Numbered from the stretch's first letter, positions 33,400 to 42,703 are shown. The stretch is DNA of 64,000 bases from Candidatus Korobacter versatilis (GCA_016185395.1 JACPNR010000009.1:1-64000); one strand, 5' to 3'. Numbers and translations: made by a program. Notes: generated by a model from the sequence alone, not told the origin.

Positions 33400-34410
33400 A
33401 TGAAACTTACCCCAGGAAAACTTGCCGGCATGAAGGCCGTCAGCGACGCGCGCGGCGTGATCGCCGCTGCCGCCATGGACCAGCGCGGCTCACTGCAGAA
33501 GTCCCTCGCCAAAGAAAAGGGCAGCGACATCGGCGACCGCGAGATGGAAGAATTCAAAAGCCTGGTGACGGAAGTGCTCACCAAGCACGCCAGCGCCATC
33601 CTGCTCGACCCCGAGTGGGGGCTGCCGGCGTCGAAAAAGCGCGCCAAGAATGCCGGCCTGCTCCTCGCCTACGAGAAGACGGGATACGACAAGACCGGCC
33701 CCGGCCGCCTGCCCGACCTGCTCGACAACTGGTCCGTGCGCCGGCTGAAGGAAGCGGGCGCCGATTGCCTGAAGATCCTGCTCTACTACACGCCCTTCGA
33801 TGGCGAAAAGATCAACGACATCAAGCACGCCTGGGTGGAGCGCATCGGCGATGAGTGCCGCGCCAACGACATCCCCTTCTTCCTCGAGTTCGTGACCTAC
33901 GAGGAAGGCGCGGACGAGAAGGGACTGGACTTTGCCAGGAAGAAGCCGCAGGCCGTGATCGGCGCGATGAAGGAGTTCTCCAAGGACCGCTACGGCGTGG
34001 ACGTGCTCAAAGTCGAGATCCCCATCAACATGAAGTTCGTCGAGGGCATGAAGGCATGCGGCGGGCAGAAGGCGTACTCCAAGCAGGACGCGATCAAGCT
34101 CTTCCAGCAGGCCGCCGCCGTCACGACCAAGCCGTTCATCTATCTTTCCGCCGGCGTCTCGAACGCGGAGTTCACCGAATCGCTCGAGCTGGCGGCGGAG
34201 TCCGGCGTGAAGTTCAACGGCGTGCTCTGCGGACGCGCGACGTGGAAAGACGGCATCCCGGTGTACGCGAAGCAGGGTGGGGACGCCTTCCGCAAGTGGC
34301 TGGAATCGGAAGGCGTGAAGAACATCGAGAACGTGAACGCGCGCCTCAAGGCCGCCACGCCGTGGTTCGAGATCTATGGCGTGAAAGAAGCGGCGCTGGT
34401 CGGCGCGTAA
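33400..34410 (+). CDS. Tagatose 1,6-bisphosphate aldolase-like class I aldolase (LacD family)
   Basis: LacD cleaves tagatose-1,6-bisphosphate to dihydroxyacetone phosphate and glyceraldehyde-3-phosphate through a lysine Schiff base. The 336-residue protein contains AMDQRGSLQK (Asp27), LKILLYYTPFD (Lys125 region), LKVEIPIN with the likely Schiff-base Lys204, and FIYLSAGVSNAEF. The ATG follows TAGGAG. No lacA, lacB or lacC is nearby, so it may serve another ketose phosphate. The cupin gene follows after 38 bp. Confidence 0.86.
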   Translation: MKLTPGKLAGMKAVSDARGVIAAAAMDQRGSLQKSLAKEKGSDIGDREMEEFKSLVTEVLTKHASAILLDPEWGLPASKKRAKNAGLLLAYEKTGYDKTGPGRLPDLLDNWSVRRLKEAGADCLKILLYYTPFDGEKINDIKHAWVERIGDECRANDIPFFLEFVTYEEGADEKGLDFARKKPQAVIGAMKEFSKDRYGVDVLKVEIPINMKFVEGMKACGGQKAYSKQDAIKLFQQAAAVTTKPFIYLSAGVSNAEFTESLELAAESGVKFNGVLCGRATWKDGIPVYAKQGGDAFRKWLESEGVKNIENVNARLKAATPWFEIYGVKEAALVGA

Positions 34411-34448
34411 GCCCGGCGCGTAGTCAATTCATTCCGGAGGAAGCGAAC

Positions 34449-34997
34449 ATGAAGAAATCTGTGCAGTGGGTCATGCTGCTCGCCTTGTGCGGCCTGGCGT
34501 TCGCGCAAGCCATGAAGACGCAAGGCACCAAGAAAGACGATCACAAGGTGGCGCCCATGGCCGACCACAAGATCGTCCAGCCGCAAGACATTCAGTGGGG
34601 CGACCCGCCGCCGGTGTTGCCGGCGGGCGGAAGAATGGCCGTCCTAAGTGGCGATCCCGCCAAGCCCGGTATCTTCGTCATCCGGCTGAAGGCGCCGGAT
34701 GGCTACCGCATCAATCCGCACTGGCATCCGGCCGCCGAGTACGCCACGGTCATCTCGGGCACGTTCATCGTCGGCATGGGCGACAAGTGGGATGACAAGG
34801 CGATGATGAAACTCGGCCCCGGCAGCTACGTGAGCCTGAACGCGAAGACGCGCCACTACGCCACGACCAAAGGCGAGACCATCGTCCAGGTCGTCGGCAT
34901 GGGACCGTTCGTGCTGAACTACGTCGATCCGAAGGACGACCCCACCAAGAAGGCCGCTGCTGCGAAGCCCGCGGCGGCGCCGGCGAAGAAGAAATAG
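34449..34997 (+). CDS. Secreted cupin-domain protein
   Basis: This 182-residue exported protein has a signal peptide (MKKSVQWVMLLALCGLAFAQ), one cupin barrel and a Lys/Ala/Pro-rich tail. The barrel's metal motif is visible as INPHWHPAAEYATVISG (HxH plus Glu) with a later histidine in AKTRHYATTK. Cupins of this type are common as single genes in Acidobacteriota, with no fixed role. CCGGAGGAAG precedes the ATG, and a strong terminator follows the gene. Confidence 0.82.
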   Translation: MKKSVQWVMLLALCGLAFAQAMKTQGTKKDDHKVAPMADHKIVQPQDIQWGDPPPVLPAGGRMAVLSGDPAKPGIFVIRLKAPDGYRINPHWHPAAEYATVISGTFIVGMGDKWDDKAMMKLGPGSYVSLNAKTRHYATTKGETIVQVVGMGPFVLNYVDPKDDPTKKAAAAKPAAAPAKKK

Positions 34998-35014
34998 CCT
35001 GCGCTTGCTACGAC

Positions 35015-35041
35015 GGGCGCGGCGAGAGCCGCGCCCTTTTT
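35015..35041 (+). terminator. Intrinsic terminator after the cupin gene
   Basis: A perfect 9-bp stem GGGCGCGGC/GCCGCGCCC with a GAGA loop is followed by TTTTT. It lies 17 bp after the cupin stop and ends the lacD-like/cupin unit. Confidence 0.92.
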
Positions 35042-35094
35042 CTTTGTTCCAACCGAGCGCCGCAACCACTGATCCGAGCAGAACCGCTGTTGCC

Positions 35095-35415
35095 TTAGTG
35101 GAAGGGTCCAAGCGAAGCAAACCACGCCACGAATCCGAACGGTATCCCAAGCGCAACTCCGATCAGCAGATACCTACGGCGGGGCTTTGACGCGCTAAAT
35201 GCACCGGCAAAGAAAAGCAGGATTGAGAACGGAATCATCCACCCTTCACCAGCACGGAGCAGGAAGACGGAAGTGACGAACACCAACAGAAACGCGAGCG
35301 CGACATGCAGACTCTTTTGGGGTCGCTGCAGCACAACGGTGGTCTGCGCAGACATGGAATCGGGAGGCGCCAGGAGACGCCGGAGCCACTGGTCCACCGT
35401 CTTGAAAGTGCCCAT
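35095..35415 (-). CDS. Small membrane protein of unknown function
   Basis: This 106-residue protein has about three hydrophobic helices (roughly 38-54, 58-74 and 84-102) after a charged N-terminus. It starts 3 bp after the guaA stop with GGGAG at good spacing, so it is very likely co-transcribed and translated with guaA. No family is recognisable. Composition fits its neighbours, and membrane segments are well formed, which supports a real gene. Confidence 0.6.
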   Translation of the reverse strand: MGTFKTVDQWLRRLLAPPDSMSAQTTVVLQRPQKSLHVALAFLLVFVTSVFLLRAGEGWMIPFSILLFFAGAFSASKPRRRYLLIGVALGIPFGFVAWFASLGPFH

Positions 35416-35418
35416 CGC

Positions 35419-37056
35419 TTACTCCCACTCAATGGTTCCCGGGGGCTTGCTCGTGGTGTCGTAGACGACGCGGTTGATCCCTTTGACCTCGTTGACGATG
35501 CGGGTGGAGATGCGCTTGAGCACGTCCCAGGGCAGCTCGACGATGTCTGCCGTCATGCCGTCTTCGGAGTGCACGCAGCGGATGGCGCAGGTGTAAGCGT
35601 AGGTGCGCATGTCGCCCATCACGCCGACCGTCATCACCGGCAGCAGCACGGCGAATGACTGCCATATCTTCGTGTACAGATCGGCCTGCTTGATCTCCGC
35701 GACCACGATCTCGTCCGCCTCCTGCAGCATGGCCACGCGCTCGGCGGTGACTTCTCCCAGGATGCGCACCGCCAAGCCGGGGCCGGGGAATGGCTGGCGC
35801 TGGAGCAGCTCGTCGGGCAGGCCTAAGTCCTTGCCTATCCTTCGGACCTCATCCTTAAACAAGTCCTTTAAGGGCTCGATGAGCTTCAGCTTCATCTTCT
35901 CCGGCAGGCCGCCGACGTTGTGGTGCGTCTTGATCGTCTGCGAAGGACCGCGCACCGAACGCGATTCGATCACGTCCGGATAGAGCGTTCCCTGCACCAG
36001 AAAATCTATAGTTTCGAGTTTCGAGTTTCGAGTTTCGAGTGGCCGCCCGTCGCATTGGACAAGGCCCTTTTCATTTGCGACCACCGTGGCGTTGTGCGGC
36101 AGGTCACCCTGGAGCAGGTGCTCGACCGCGTCGTCGAAGACGGCGATGAACTCGTTCCCGATGTTCTTGCGCTTCTTCTCCGGCTCGGTCACGCCGGCGA
36201 GCTTCGCGAGAAAGCGCTTGCCCGCGTCCACGGCGACGACGTTCAGGCCAAGCTTGTCGCGCAGGTTCTTCTGGACCTTGGCGAACTCGTCCTTGCGTAG
36301 CACGCCGTTGTTCACGAAGACGCAGGTGAGCCGGTCGCCGATTGCCTGGTGCACGAGCGCGGCGGCGACGGAAGAATCCACACCGCCGGAGAGCCCGCAG
36401 ATGGCGCTTCCCTTTTCCCCGACCTGCTTGCGCACCTGCTCCACGGTGGACTGGATAAAATGTGCCGGCGTCCAATCGCCGCGCGCGCCGCAGATATCGA
36501 AAACGAAATTGTGCAGCAGCTCTTTCCCGAGTTTGGTGTGATGGACCTCGGGGTGGAACTGCACCGCCCAGATCTTCTTTGCGGGATTCTCGATCGCCGC
36601 GACCGCGTTCGCCGTCTTCGCCACCAGGCTGAAGCCCGCCGGCAGCTCCTGCGCTTCATCACCGTGCGACATCCACACGCTCATCTCGCGCGGCAGTCCG
36701 GCGAAAAGGCTCGAGCCGTTCAACACCTGGATGTCCGCGTGGCCGTATTCGCGCTTGGTCGCGGGCACGACCTTCCCGCCCAGCTTGTACGCGATGACTT
36801 GCAGTCCGTAGCAGATGCCGAGGATGGGAGCGCCGAGCGTGAGGACGCGGTCGTCCATCGGCGGCGCGTCCTTGTCGTACACCGACGACGGCCCGCCCGA
36901 CAGGATGATGCCGATGGGTCGGTAGGCCTGGATCTCCGCGAGCGATGCCGTGCACGGCAGGACGACGGAGTGGACCTTCTGGTCGCGGACGCGGCGCGCG
37001 ATGAGCTGCGAGTACTGCGCACCGAAGTCAAGGATGACGATGGATTGCGTTTCCAT
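35419..37056 (-). CDS. guaA: GMP synthase (glutamine-hydrolysing) with inserted segment
   Basis: GuaA aminates XMP to GMP. The N-terminal glutaminase has Cys82 in GICYGLQ and His168/Glu170 in QFHPEV. The ATP pyrophosphatase has SGGVDS (223-228), and the dimerisation domain ends PPGTIEWE. Between AVFDDAVEHL and FLVQGTLYPD lies an extra run of about 30-35 residues (about 315-350) absent from E. coli-type GuaA, partly encoded by ACTCGAA heptamers (residues 340-349). All catalytic motifs remain, so it is probably active. Confidence 0.95.
   Translation of the reverse strand: METQSIVILDFGAQYSQLIARRVRDQKVHSVVLPCTASLAEIQAYRPIGIILSGGPSSVYDKDAPPMDDRVLTLGAPILGICYGLQVIAYKLGGKVVPATKREYGHADIQVLNGSSLFAGLPREMSVWMSHGDEAQELPAGFSLVAKTANAVAAIENPAKKIWAVQFHPEVHHTKLGKELLHNFVFDICGARGDWTPAHFIQSTVEQVRKQVGEKGSAICGLSGGVDSSVAAALVHQAIGDRLTCVFVNNGVLRKDEFAKVQKNLRDKLGLNVVAVDAGKRFLAKLAGVTEPEKKRKNIGNEFIAVFDDAVEHLLQGDLPHNATVVANEKGLVQCDGRPLETRNSKLETIDFLVQGTLYPDVIESRSVRGPSQTIKTHHNVGGLPEKMKLKLIEPLKDLFKDEVRRIGKDLGLPDELLQRQPFPGPGLAVRILGEVTAERVAMLQEADEIVVAEIKQADLYTKIWQSFAVLLPVMTVGVMGDMRTYAYTCAIRCVHSEDGMTADIVELPWDVLKRISTRIVNEVKGINRVVYDTTSKPPGTIEWE
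36011..36038 (-). repeat. Perfect (ACTCGAA)4 heptamer repeat inside guaA
   Basis: Four perfect units read ACTCGAA on the coding (minus) strand, followed by ACTATAG. It encodes part of the extra loop in GMP synthase. Being perfect, it looks more recent than the murI copy. A one-unit gain or loss would break the frame. Confidence 0.9.
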
Positions 37057-37100
37057 GTATCAGCTTCTCAGGGCCGGGCATCTCTGTAAAGCAAAACCTA

Positions 37101-37160
37101 CCACAGAGACACAGAGGACCGGCTGCCGGTTTTCTATGTGTCTCTGTGACGCTGTGGTGG
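37101..37160. repeat. CACAGAG-type inverted repeat upstream of guaA
   Basis: CACAGAGACACAGAG (37102-37116) pairs with CTATGTGTCTCTGTG (37134-37148) with one mismatch. The loop carries its own small hairpin ACCGGCTGCCGGT. It lies between guaA and the membrane-protein gene, both on the minus strand. Confidence 0.7.
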
Positions 37161-37169
37161 AATTGGCTT

Positions 37170-38105
37170 TCAGACGCCGATCGGAACCTTGGAGCTGGCC
37201 GGCTCAGCCATGGAGGCTGCCGACGGAAGACTGCCTTCCACGATGTCCGCATGGACGATGCGCGCGTACGCCGCCAGCTTCACTGCATAGAGCCAATCGG
37301 AAACCGCGAAGTACACGAGAGTGACCAAAACGAACACCGCCCACAGTACTTTGCCGGGGACGACGCCGATGCCCGGCAGCAGCGCGAACGAAATGCCCGT
37401 GACCACGCCCATGAGCACGATGCGGATGACACCCACGATCGTTCCCACGCTCATGAATTCTCCGGAGCGCCGCTTGAAACCGCGCACCGCCTCGCCGAAG
37501 CCGCGTCCGGCAGGACGTCCCTCGGCGGCATAGACGTTGGCCAGCAGCAGGAACCAGTTGATGCGCGAGCGGATGGCGGTGAACAACACCGCCAGCGGAA
37601 AGAACACGGCCATGAAGATGAGCGGCTGCGGCGGCTCGCTCTTCGCCATCAGCACCACGCCGAGCGCAAACGACGCCACGATGCCGGCGAACGCCAGCAC
37701 CCCCACGACCACGCGCCAGAGATGCAGCGCGAACGTCCGGCCGAGCAGGCCCTTGCCGTTTCCGACCAACGCCCGCAGCGAGGCGGCGCGTCCGAAGGTC
37801 GCGGCAGAGATCCAGAGCACGATCGCCGCCGGCGCCACGATGATGCCGAGCCGCAGCACGGTCGGCCCGCTGCCGCTGAAGATATGCACGATGGCGTCCG
37901 CCATCCACTGCGGGTTCCCCGAGCTGAGCCGGAACTGGTCGTACTTTGAGACGGTGAGCGAATGCAGGTAGCCGGCGGCGGCAAACCACGCGATCAGCAG
38001 CACCGAGCCGCCCCACACCCAACGCCACGCGATCTCCGCGAGCGCGAGCGAAGGCCCGCGCCAGACGGTGCGGAATCCGTAGCGGACGGGAGATTCAGTG
38101 GGCAT
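37170..38105 (-). CDS. Multi-pass membrane protein of unknown function
   Basis: This 311-residue protein has about six hydrophobic helices (for example WGGSVLLIAWFAAAGYL, LRLGIIVAPAAIVLWISAA and VVVGVLAFAGIVASFALGVV). An amphipathic stretch AGRGFGEAVRGFKRRSGEF lies in the middle. The pattern resembles predicted membrane proteins that accompany housekeeping genes, but I recognise no family. It is flanked by inverted-repeat elements on both sides, separating it from guaA and leuS. Confidence 0.65.
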   Translation of the reverse strand: MPTESPVRYGFRTVWRGPSLALAEIAWRWVWGGSVLLIAWFAAAGYLHSLTVSKYDQFRLSSGNPQWMADAIVHIFSGSGPTVLRLGIIVAPAAIVLWISAATFGRAASLRALVGNGKGLLGRTFALHLWRVVVGVLAFAGIVASFALGVVLMAKSEPPQPLIFMAVFFPLAVLFTAIRSRINWFLLLANVYAAEGRPAGRGFGEAVRGFKRRSGEFMSVGTIVGVIRIVLMGVVTGISFALLPGIGVVPGKVLWAVFVLVTLVYFAVSDWLYAVKLAAYARIVHADIVEGSLPSAASMAEPASSKVPIGV

Positions 38106-38134
38106 GGAGCGTCAGGATACATCGAAAAATGAAA

Positions 38135-38205
38135 ACCGCAGAGGACGCGGATGAGGCAGAGGTTTTTCTGTTTCTTTCCTCTGCGTCCCTGGCGTCCTCT
38201 GCGGT
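38135..38205. repeat. CGCAGAGGAC-type inverted repeat between membrane gene and leuS
   Basis: ACCGCAGAGGACGC (38135-38148) and GCGTCCTCTGCGGT (38192-38205) are perfect 14-bp complements. Inner AGGCAGAGG/CCTCTGCGT pair almost fully. It sits just downstream of leuS on the minus strand and could also act as a transcription end or mRNA stabiliser. Confidence 0.75.
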
Positions 38206-38221
38206 CGTGATTCGACCTGCT

Positions 38222-40762
38222 CTACTTCACCACCACGTTGACCAGCTTGCCGGGCACCACGATGGCCTTCACGATCTGTTTGCCGTCGAGCGCGGCTTTT
38301 ACTCTTTCATCCGCCAGCGCGCGGGTGCGGACCTGGTCCTCGGTGGCGTCTGCCGCGACCGAAAGTCGGCTGCGCAACTTGCCATTCACCTGCACCGCGA
38401 TCTCGATCTCGTCTTCCTTGGCCAGCGCGGGATCGTACTTCGGCCAGTTGTCGCGCAGCAGGCTCGAGGTCTCGCCGAGCGTCTCCCACAATTCGTGCGC
38501 CACGTAGGGCGCGAGCGGCGCGAGCAGCAGCACCAGGTTGCGATTGATCTCGCGCACGAGCGCCGCCGGGACTTTCCCGGACGCGATCGTTTCTTCCGCC
38601 GCGTAGAGATCGTTCACCAGTTCCATGATGGCGGAGATAGAAGTGTTGAAGTGCCAACGTGCGGCAAAGTCATCCGACACGCGCTTGATGGTCTGGTGCA
38701 ACTTGCGCTGGAGAGCGCGGGCTTCGGGCGAAAGTTGGCCTGGGATCGCTCCCGCGGCGGCGTTCGCATGCCGCGTGACGAACCGGTACGCGCGGCTGAG
38801 GAAGCGGCTCACGCCTTCCACCCCCATGTCCTGCCAGTCGAGGTCACGATCCGGAGGCGCGGCGAAGAGCGTGTAGAGACGCGTGGCGTCGGCGCCATAC
38901 TTCGCGATCATGTCGTCGGGCGAGACCACGTTGCCCAGCGACTTCGACATCTTGGCGCCGCCCTTGATGACCATGCCCTGCGTGAACAGCCGCGCCGCCG
39001 GCTCATCGTTCTTCACGATGCCCATGTCGCGCATCACTTTCGTCCAGAAGCGCGAGTAGATAAGGTGCAGGATGGCGTGCTCCACCCCGCCGATGTACTG
39101 GTCGATGGGAAACCAGTAGCCGATGGTCGCGGTGTCGAGCGGGCGGTCAGCGAGTTTCGGATCGGTGTAGCGATAGAAGTACCAGGAGGAGTCGACGAAC
39201 GTGTCCATGGTGTCGGTCTCGCGGCGCGCGTTGCCGCCGCACTTCGGACACTTCGTGTTCACCCACTCCGACACGCGGGCGAGCGGCGAGCCACCCTCCA
39301 GGGTTATCTCCACGTTGTCCGGCAGCACGACCGGCAAGTCCTTCTCCGGTACCGGCACGATGCCGCACTTCTCGCAGTACAGCATGGGGATGGGCGTCCC
39401 CCAATAGCGCTGGCGCGAGATGCCCCAATCCTTCAGGCGGTAGGTGACCGCTTTCTTGCCGAATCCATTCTCCTCCGCGAACTCGGCCATCTTCTGCTGG
39501 CCTTCGCGGCAACTCATTTCGTTCCACTCACCCGAGTTGATGAGCAGCGAATCCTCGCCGGTGTAGGGCAGCACGTCGGAGTCGCCGCTGTCGGCGTCCG
39601 GTACGTCTCCCATGCGCCGCGGCAGCACCACGATGCGGATCTCCAGACCATACTTCTTCGCGAATTCGTGATCGCGCTCGTCGTGTGCGGGCACGGACAT
39701 GATCGCGCCCGTGCCGTAATCCATCACCACGTAGTTCGCCACCCAGATGGGGACCTTCTCGCGGTTGAACGGATTGATGGCGAACTTCCCGGTCGGGACG
39801 GCCCGCTTCTCCACCGCGCCCAGGTCGCCGGACTCCTTGGCTTTGCGTTGCTGCGCGACCAGCTCGGTGACCTTGCCGACGAGTTCGGGATCGTCGCCGA
39901 CGAGGTGTTCGACCAGCGGATGCCCCGGCGCGAGCACGACCGCCGTTGCGCCATAGATGGTGTCGATGCGCGTGGTGAACACGCTGATCTGGTCGTCACG
40001 CTTGCCGGCCGGGGCCGCGAGCTGGAAGTTGACGTACGCGCCCTCGCTGCGGCCGATCCAGTTGCGCTGCATCGTCCGGACTTTTTCCGGCCAGCCCTGG
40101 AGCTTTTCCAGCTCCGCGTTCAGTTCTTCGGCATAGTTTGTCGTGCGCAGGAACCATTGCTCGAGCTCGCGCTGTTCGACGGGCGTGGTCTCGTGGCGCC
40201 AGCAGCAGCCGCCCACGACCTGCTCGTTCGCCAGCACGGTCGCGCATTCCGGACACCAGTTCACCCGGCTCTTCTTGCGATACGCCAGCCCGCGCTCGTA
40301 CATCCTCAGAAAGAACCACTGGTTCCACCGGTAGTACTCGGGCAGGCAGGTGGCCACTTCCTTTGCCCAGTCGTAGGCGTAACCGAGGCGCTTCATCTGC
40401 GACTTCATGTGCGCGATGTTGGAGAGCGTCCACTGCCGCGGATGGACCTTCGCCTTGATGGCGGCGTTCTCGGCGGGCAGGCCGAAGGCGTCCCATCCCA
40501 TGGGATGAAGCACGTTGTAGCCGCGCATCCACATGTGGCGCGCGAGCGCGTCGCCGATGGAGTAGTTGCGCACGTGCCCCATGTGCAGCGCGCCCGAGGG
40601 ATACGGCAGCATCTCGAGCACGTAATATTTCTTCCGCTTCGACGTCGACGGCTCAGCGGCGTAGAGCTTGGGATCGGCCTCGAAGCGCGCAAACCACTTC
40701 TCTTCGATCCTCTGCGGCTCGTAGCGCACGAGTTCTTCGCGGGTTGTTTTTTCCTCTGCCAT
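38222..40762 (-). CDS. leuS: Leucyl-tRNA synthetase
   Basis: LeuRS charges tRNA-Leu. The 846-residue class I synthetase has HMGH in [15 protein letters not shown], the editing (CP1) domain with the [10 protein letters not shown] segment, a four-cysteine zinc region near CPKCGG, the KMSKS loop in [12 protein letters not shown] and the anticodon-binding C-terminus. I use the ATG at 40762 ([20 protein letters not shown]); a TTG three codons upstream is less likely. No leader or T-box element is seen. Confidence 0.97.
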   Translation of the reverse strand: MAEEKTTREELVRYEPQRIEEKWFARFEADPKLYAAEPSTSKRKKYYVLEMLPYPSGALHMGHVRNYSIGDALARHMWMRGYNVLHPMGWDAFGLPAENAAIKAKVHPRQWTLSNIAHMKSQMKRLGYAYDWAKEVATCLPEYYRWNQWFFLRMYERGLAYRKKSRVNWCPECATVLANEQVVGGCCWRHETTPVEQRELEQWFLRTTNYAEELNAELEKLQGWPEKVRTMQRNWIGRSEGAYVNFQLAAPAGKRDDQISVFTTRIDTIYGATAVVLAPGHPLVEHLVGDDPELVGKVTELVAQQRKAKESGDLGAVEKRAVPTGKFAINPFNREKVPIWVANYVVMDYGTGAIMSVPAHDERDHEFAKKYGLEIRIVVLPRRMGDVPDADSGDSDVLPYTGEDSLLINSGEWNEMSCREGQQKMAEFAEENGFGKKAVTYRLKDWGISRQRYWGTPIPMLYCEKCGIVPVPEKDLPVVLPDNVEITLEGGSPLARVSEWVNTKCPKCGGNARRETDTMDTFVDSSWYFYRYTDPKLADRPLDTATIGYWFPIDQYIGGVEHAILHLIYSRFWTKVMRDMGIVKNDEPAARLFTQGMVIKGGAKMSKSLGNVVSPDDMIAKYGADATRLYTLFAAPPDRDLDWQDMGVEGVSRFLSRAYRFVTRHANAAAGAIPGQLSPEARALQRKLHQTIKRVSDDFAARWHFNTSISAIMELVNDLYAAEETIASGKVPAALVREINRNLVLLLAPLAPYVAHELWETLGETSSLLRDNWPKYDPALAKEDEIEIAVQVNGKLRSRLSVAADATEDQVRTRALADERVKAALDGKQIVKAIVVPGKLVNVVVK

Positions 40763-40776
40763 CGAAGTCAAAAGCT

Positions 40777-40830
40777 CACCACAAAGGACACGAAGGTTTC
40801 ACAAAGGTACTCATGAGGTCCTTCGTGGTG
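40777..40830. repeat. CACAAAGGAC-type inverted repeat upstream of leuS
   Basis: CACCACAAAGGA (40777-40788) pairs with TCCTTCGTGGTG (40819-40830) with one mismatch. CACGAAGG (40789-40796) could alternatively pair with the same right arm. It resembles the elements at 37101 and 38135 in purine-rich arm composition and intergenic placement. Confidence 0.65.
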
Positions 40831-40980
40831 TGACGCGGCGCCACTTGCGGTGGTGTGTTCAGGAGGTCTGTTCCTGGGCCAGACGTCTCTTTACGACGCT
40901 GCGCGGCACGGCTGAATCAAATATTCTAGCACGCAGAAAAATGGCATCTTAGGGAGGGAAGGACTCGATCCAGATCCCGG

Positions 40981-42570
40981 CTATTGCACCTTCAGCGGCG
41001 CCAGCACGCTGCCGGTTCGGCCCGTCAAGTTGTCCCGCACCACGAAGCGCACCTGATAGTCTCCAGGTGTTACTACGACCGCGTTGTTGTAATTGAGGCC
41101 CTCTTGTCGCAGTCGTGTCAGAATCGCTGGCTTGAGATTGCCTTCGATGTGCTGACCAAAGTGATCGACGTCCTTACCCCGACCGTCCCGGACCACCGCC
41201 ACGAACTCGAGATTCATAGCATTGTTCTGGGACTCATCGGCAAAAATGCCTGACGGCGCCACGCTGATCTGAAACCTGGCTGTCTTGCTTGCCCCGGAAC
41301 CGCTCGGTGCTCCGAGCCAGCGGACTGCGATCGGCAGGGACGTATAGTTGAGTGGCGAGACCAGGGCCATGTCGATTTCGAGCCTCCGTCTCTCTGCGAC
41401 TTCCTTCTCTCCCTTTGGCGGGGCGACTGTGAAGAAGCCGTTGCGGGCTCGGGCCGCCCTGCCGCTGCCCGTCACCTTCACTTTCAGTTCGTGCCATCCT
41501 GGTTTCAAGTCCGCCGGCAGGTAGTAGGCAAGCATGTAGTAATCCGCGCAATCATCCGCGGCTTTCTGGAAAAGACCCGAAAGGTCGTTGTTCTCGGAGA
41601 AGAAGCGGCCACCAGTCATGTCGGCAAGTACCTGCATTCCAGCCCTCGGGTTGCTATACGCAATGTTGTGGGTCCCTGTCACGCCGCGAGGATCCACGGG
41701 ATACACCGCCACATTCGCCTGGTTCAATGCCTGGAAGGTCTGCGAGTAAAGCAGCCGAAAATCTCTGGTCGTCGTTGGTTCCCAGTTCCTTCCACCGAAC
41801 CGATTCAGCCCTACCGGTTCCTCCGTCTGGAATGGGATGCCCCCGCTGATCCAGATCAAGGACTTACGTCCTGGAATCGCGGCGAACGCCTGCGAAATAT
41901 GCTGCAAGGCCTGCAATGTGGCGTCGATCCGCGTCGGCAATGTAGCGACTTGATGCTGGAACTCGAGGTTCTGGTAGAGGCTCTGGTAAAGGCTCGCGCC
42001 TACAACTTCGCTCATCGGTAGTTTGCCGTCAAACCTCTTGAGTACTGCAATCAGCACCTTTGGGTCTTCGGTGAAGTCGTGCAGAACCCGTGTACCGCCG
42101 CTGCTGATTGTCAGCAACGCTACAGGCTCATCCTGTATCACCTCGCGCGACAAGTACTTGATCAGCTCTGAGCGGGCGTAGGCCTGATCAGGAAACGCGG
42201 TGTTCAGCGTGTCGAGCACGATGATTGTCAGCCGCTTTCCCGCGGCGCTCCCGATGACCTGATTGTCGTAGACCCCTGGTGCCCCGGGCCTGTATTGCAC
42301 CCGCTCCTTGGTCGTTCGAATCTCCTCAAAGACCGCAAGGTTCTGTTTGTCCCGGTCCTGAAGTAACTCGAAGTCATCGCGCTTCAGGCCTACGACTGGT
42401 TTCCCATGCGTGTCGAGTACGACGACCGGCACCTCCACCAGCCGCGTCTGTGTTCGGATAACGGTGAGTGGCTCCTGCTGAGCCGCTCCCTGAGGCGGGG
42501 TGGTTTGGGCTGTGACGCTGAGCGAGAATCCAACAAGCAGAAAACAGAGACGACGAGGAAAAGGTCGCAT
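40981..42570 (-). CDS. Secreted VWFA-related protein with degenerate metal site
   Basis: This 529-residue exported protein starts at an ATG behind AGAGGA and a signal peptide ending SLSVTAQ. It has the N-terminal beta region of acidobacterial VWFA-related proteins (TRLVEVPVVVLDTHGKPVVG) and then a VWA-like fold. The metal-site DxSxS is replaced by LDTLNTAF. C-terminal blocks are ADDCADYYMLAYYLP and a further beta-sandwich. It is longer than the 24.5-26.7 kb pair. The long upstream extension of the frame is non-coding. Confidence 0.82.
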   Translation of the reverse strand: MRPFPRRLCFLLVGFSLSVTAQTTPPQGAAQQEPLTVIRTQTRLVEVPVVVLDTHGKPVVGLKRDDFELLQDRDKQNLAVFEEIRTTKERVQYRPGAPGVYDNQVIGSAAGKRLTIIVLDTLNTAFPDQAYARSELIKYLSREVIQDEPVALLTISSGGTRVLHDFTEDPKVLIAVLKRFDGKLPMSEVVGASLYQSLYQNLEFQHQVATLPTRIDATLQALQHISQAFAAIPGRKSLIWISGGIPFQTEEPVGLNRFGGRNWEPTTTRDFRLLYSQTFQALNQANVAVYPVDPRGVTGTHNIAYSNPRAGMQVLADMTGGRFFSENNDLSGLFQKAADDCADYYMLAYYLPADLKPGWHELKVKVTGSGRAARARNGFFTVAPPKGEKEVAERRRLEIDMALVSPLNYTSLPIAVRWLGAPSGSGASKTARFQISVAPSGIFADESQNNAMNLEFVAVVRDGRGKDVDHFGQHIEGNLKPAILTRLRQEGLNYNNAVVVTPGDYQVRFVVRDNLTGRTGSVLAPLKVQ

Positions 42571-42703
42571 CGTAAAGGTCCTCTGAAGCTCCCGGGGCGT
42601 TGATTCTAGCATTGCCTCTTTTTGAACGTCGGGCCGCCTGCGGCTCGGAGCGGGGTAACCTTTTGCTAAACTAGGGACTTCACCAGAGTCCACGGGAGAA
42701 CCC

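Noticed and set aside
33400-34410. Lactose/tagatose operon
   Set aside because: Only the aldolase-like gene is present; lacA, lacB, lacC and a phosphotransferase system are missing, so pathway assignment is not supported.
30854-36038. CRISPR or minisatellite array
   Set aside because: Units are 7 nt with no spacers, and each array is under 40 bp inside a coding gene. This is not a CRISPR layout.
38129-40816. Plus-strand open frame of 895 codons antisense to leuS
   Set aside because: Leucyl-tRNA synthetase on the minus strand has every expected motif. The antisense product is His/Arg/Val-rich and matches nothing.
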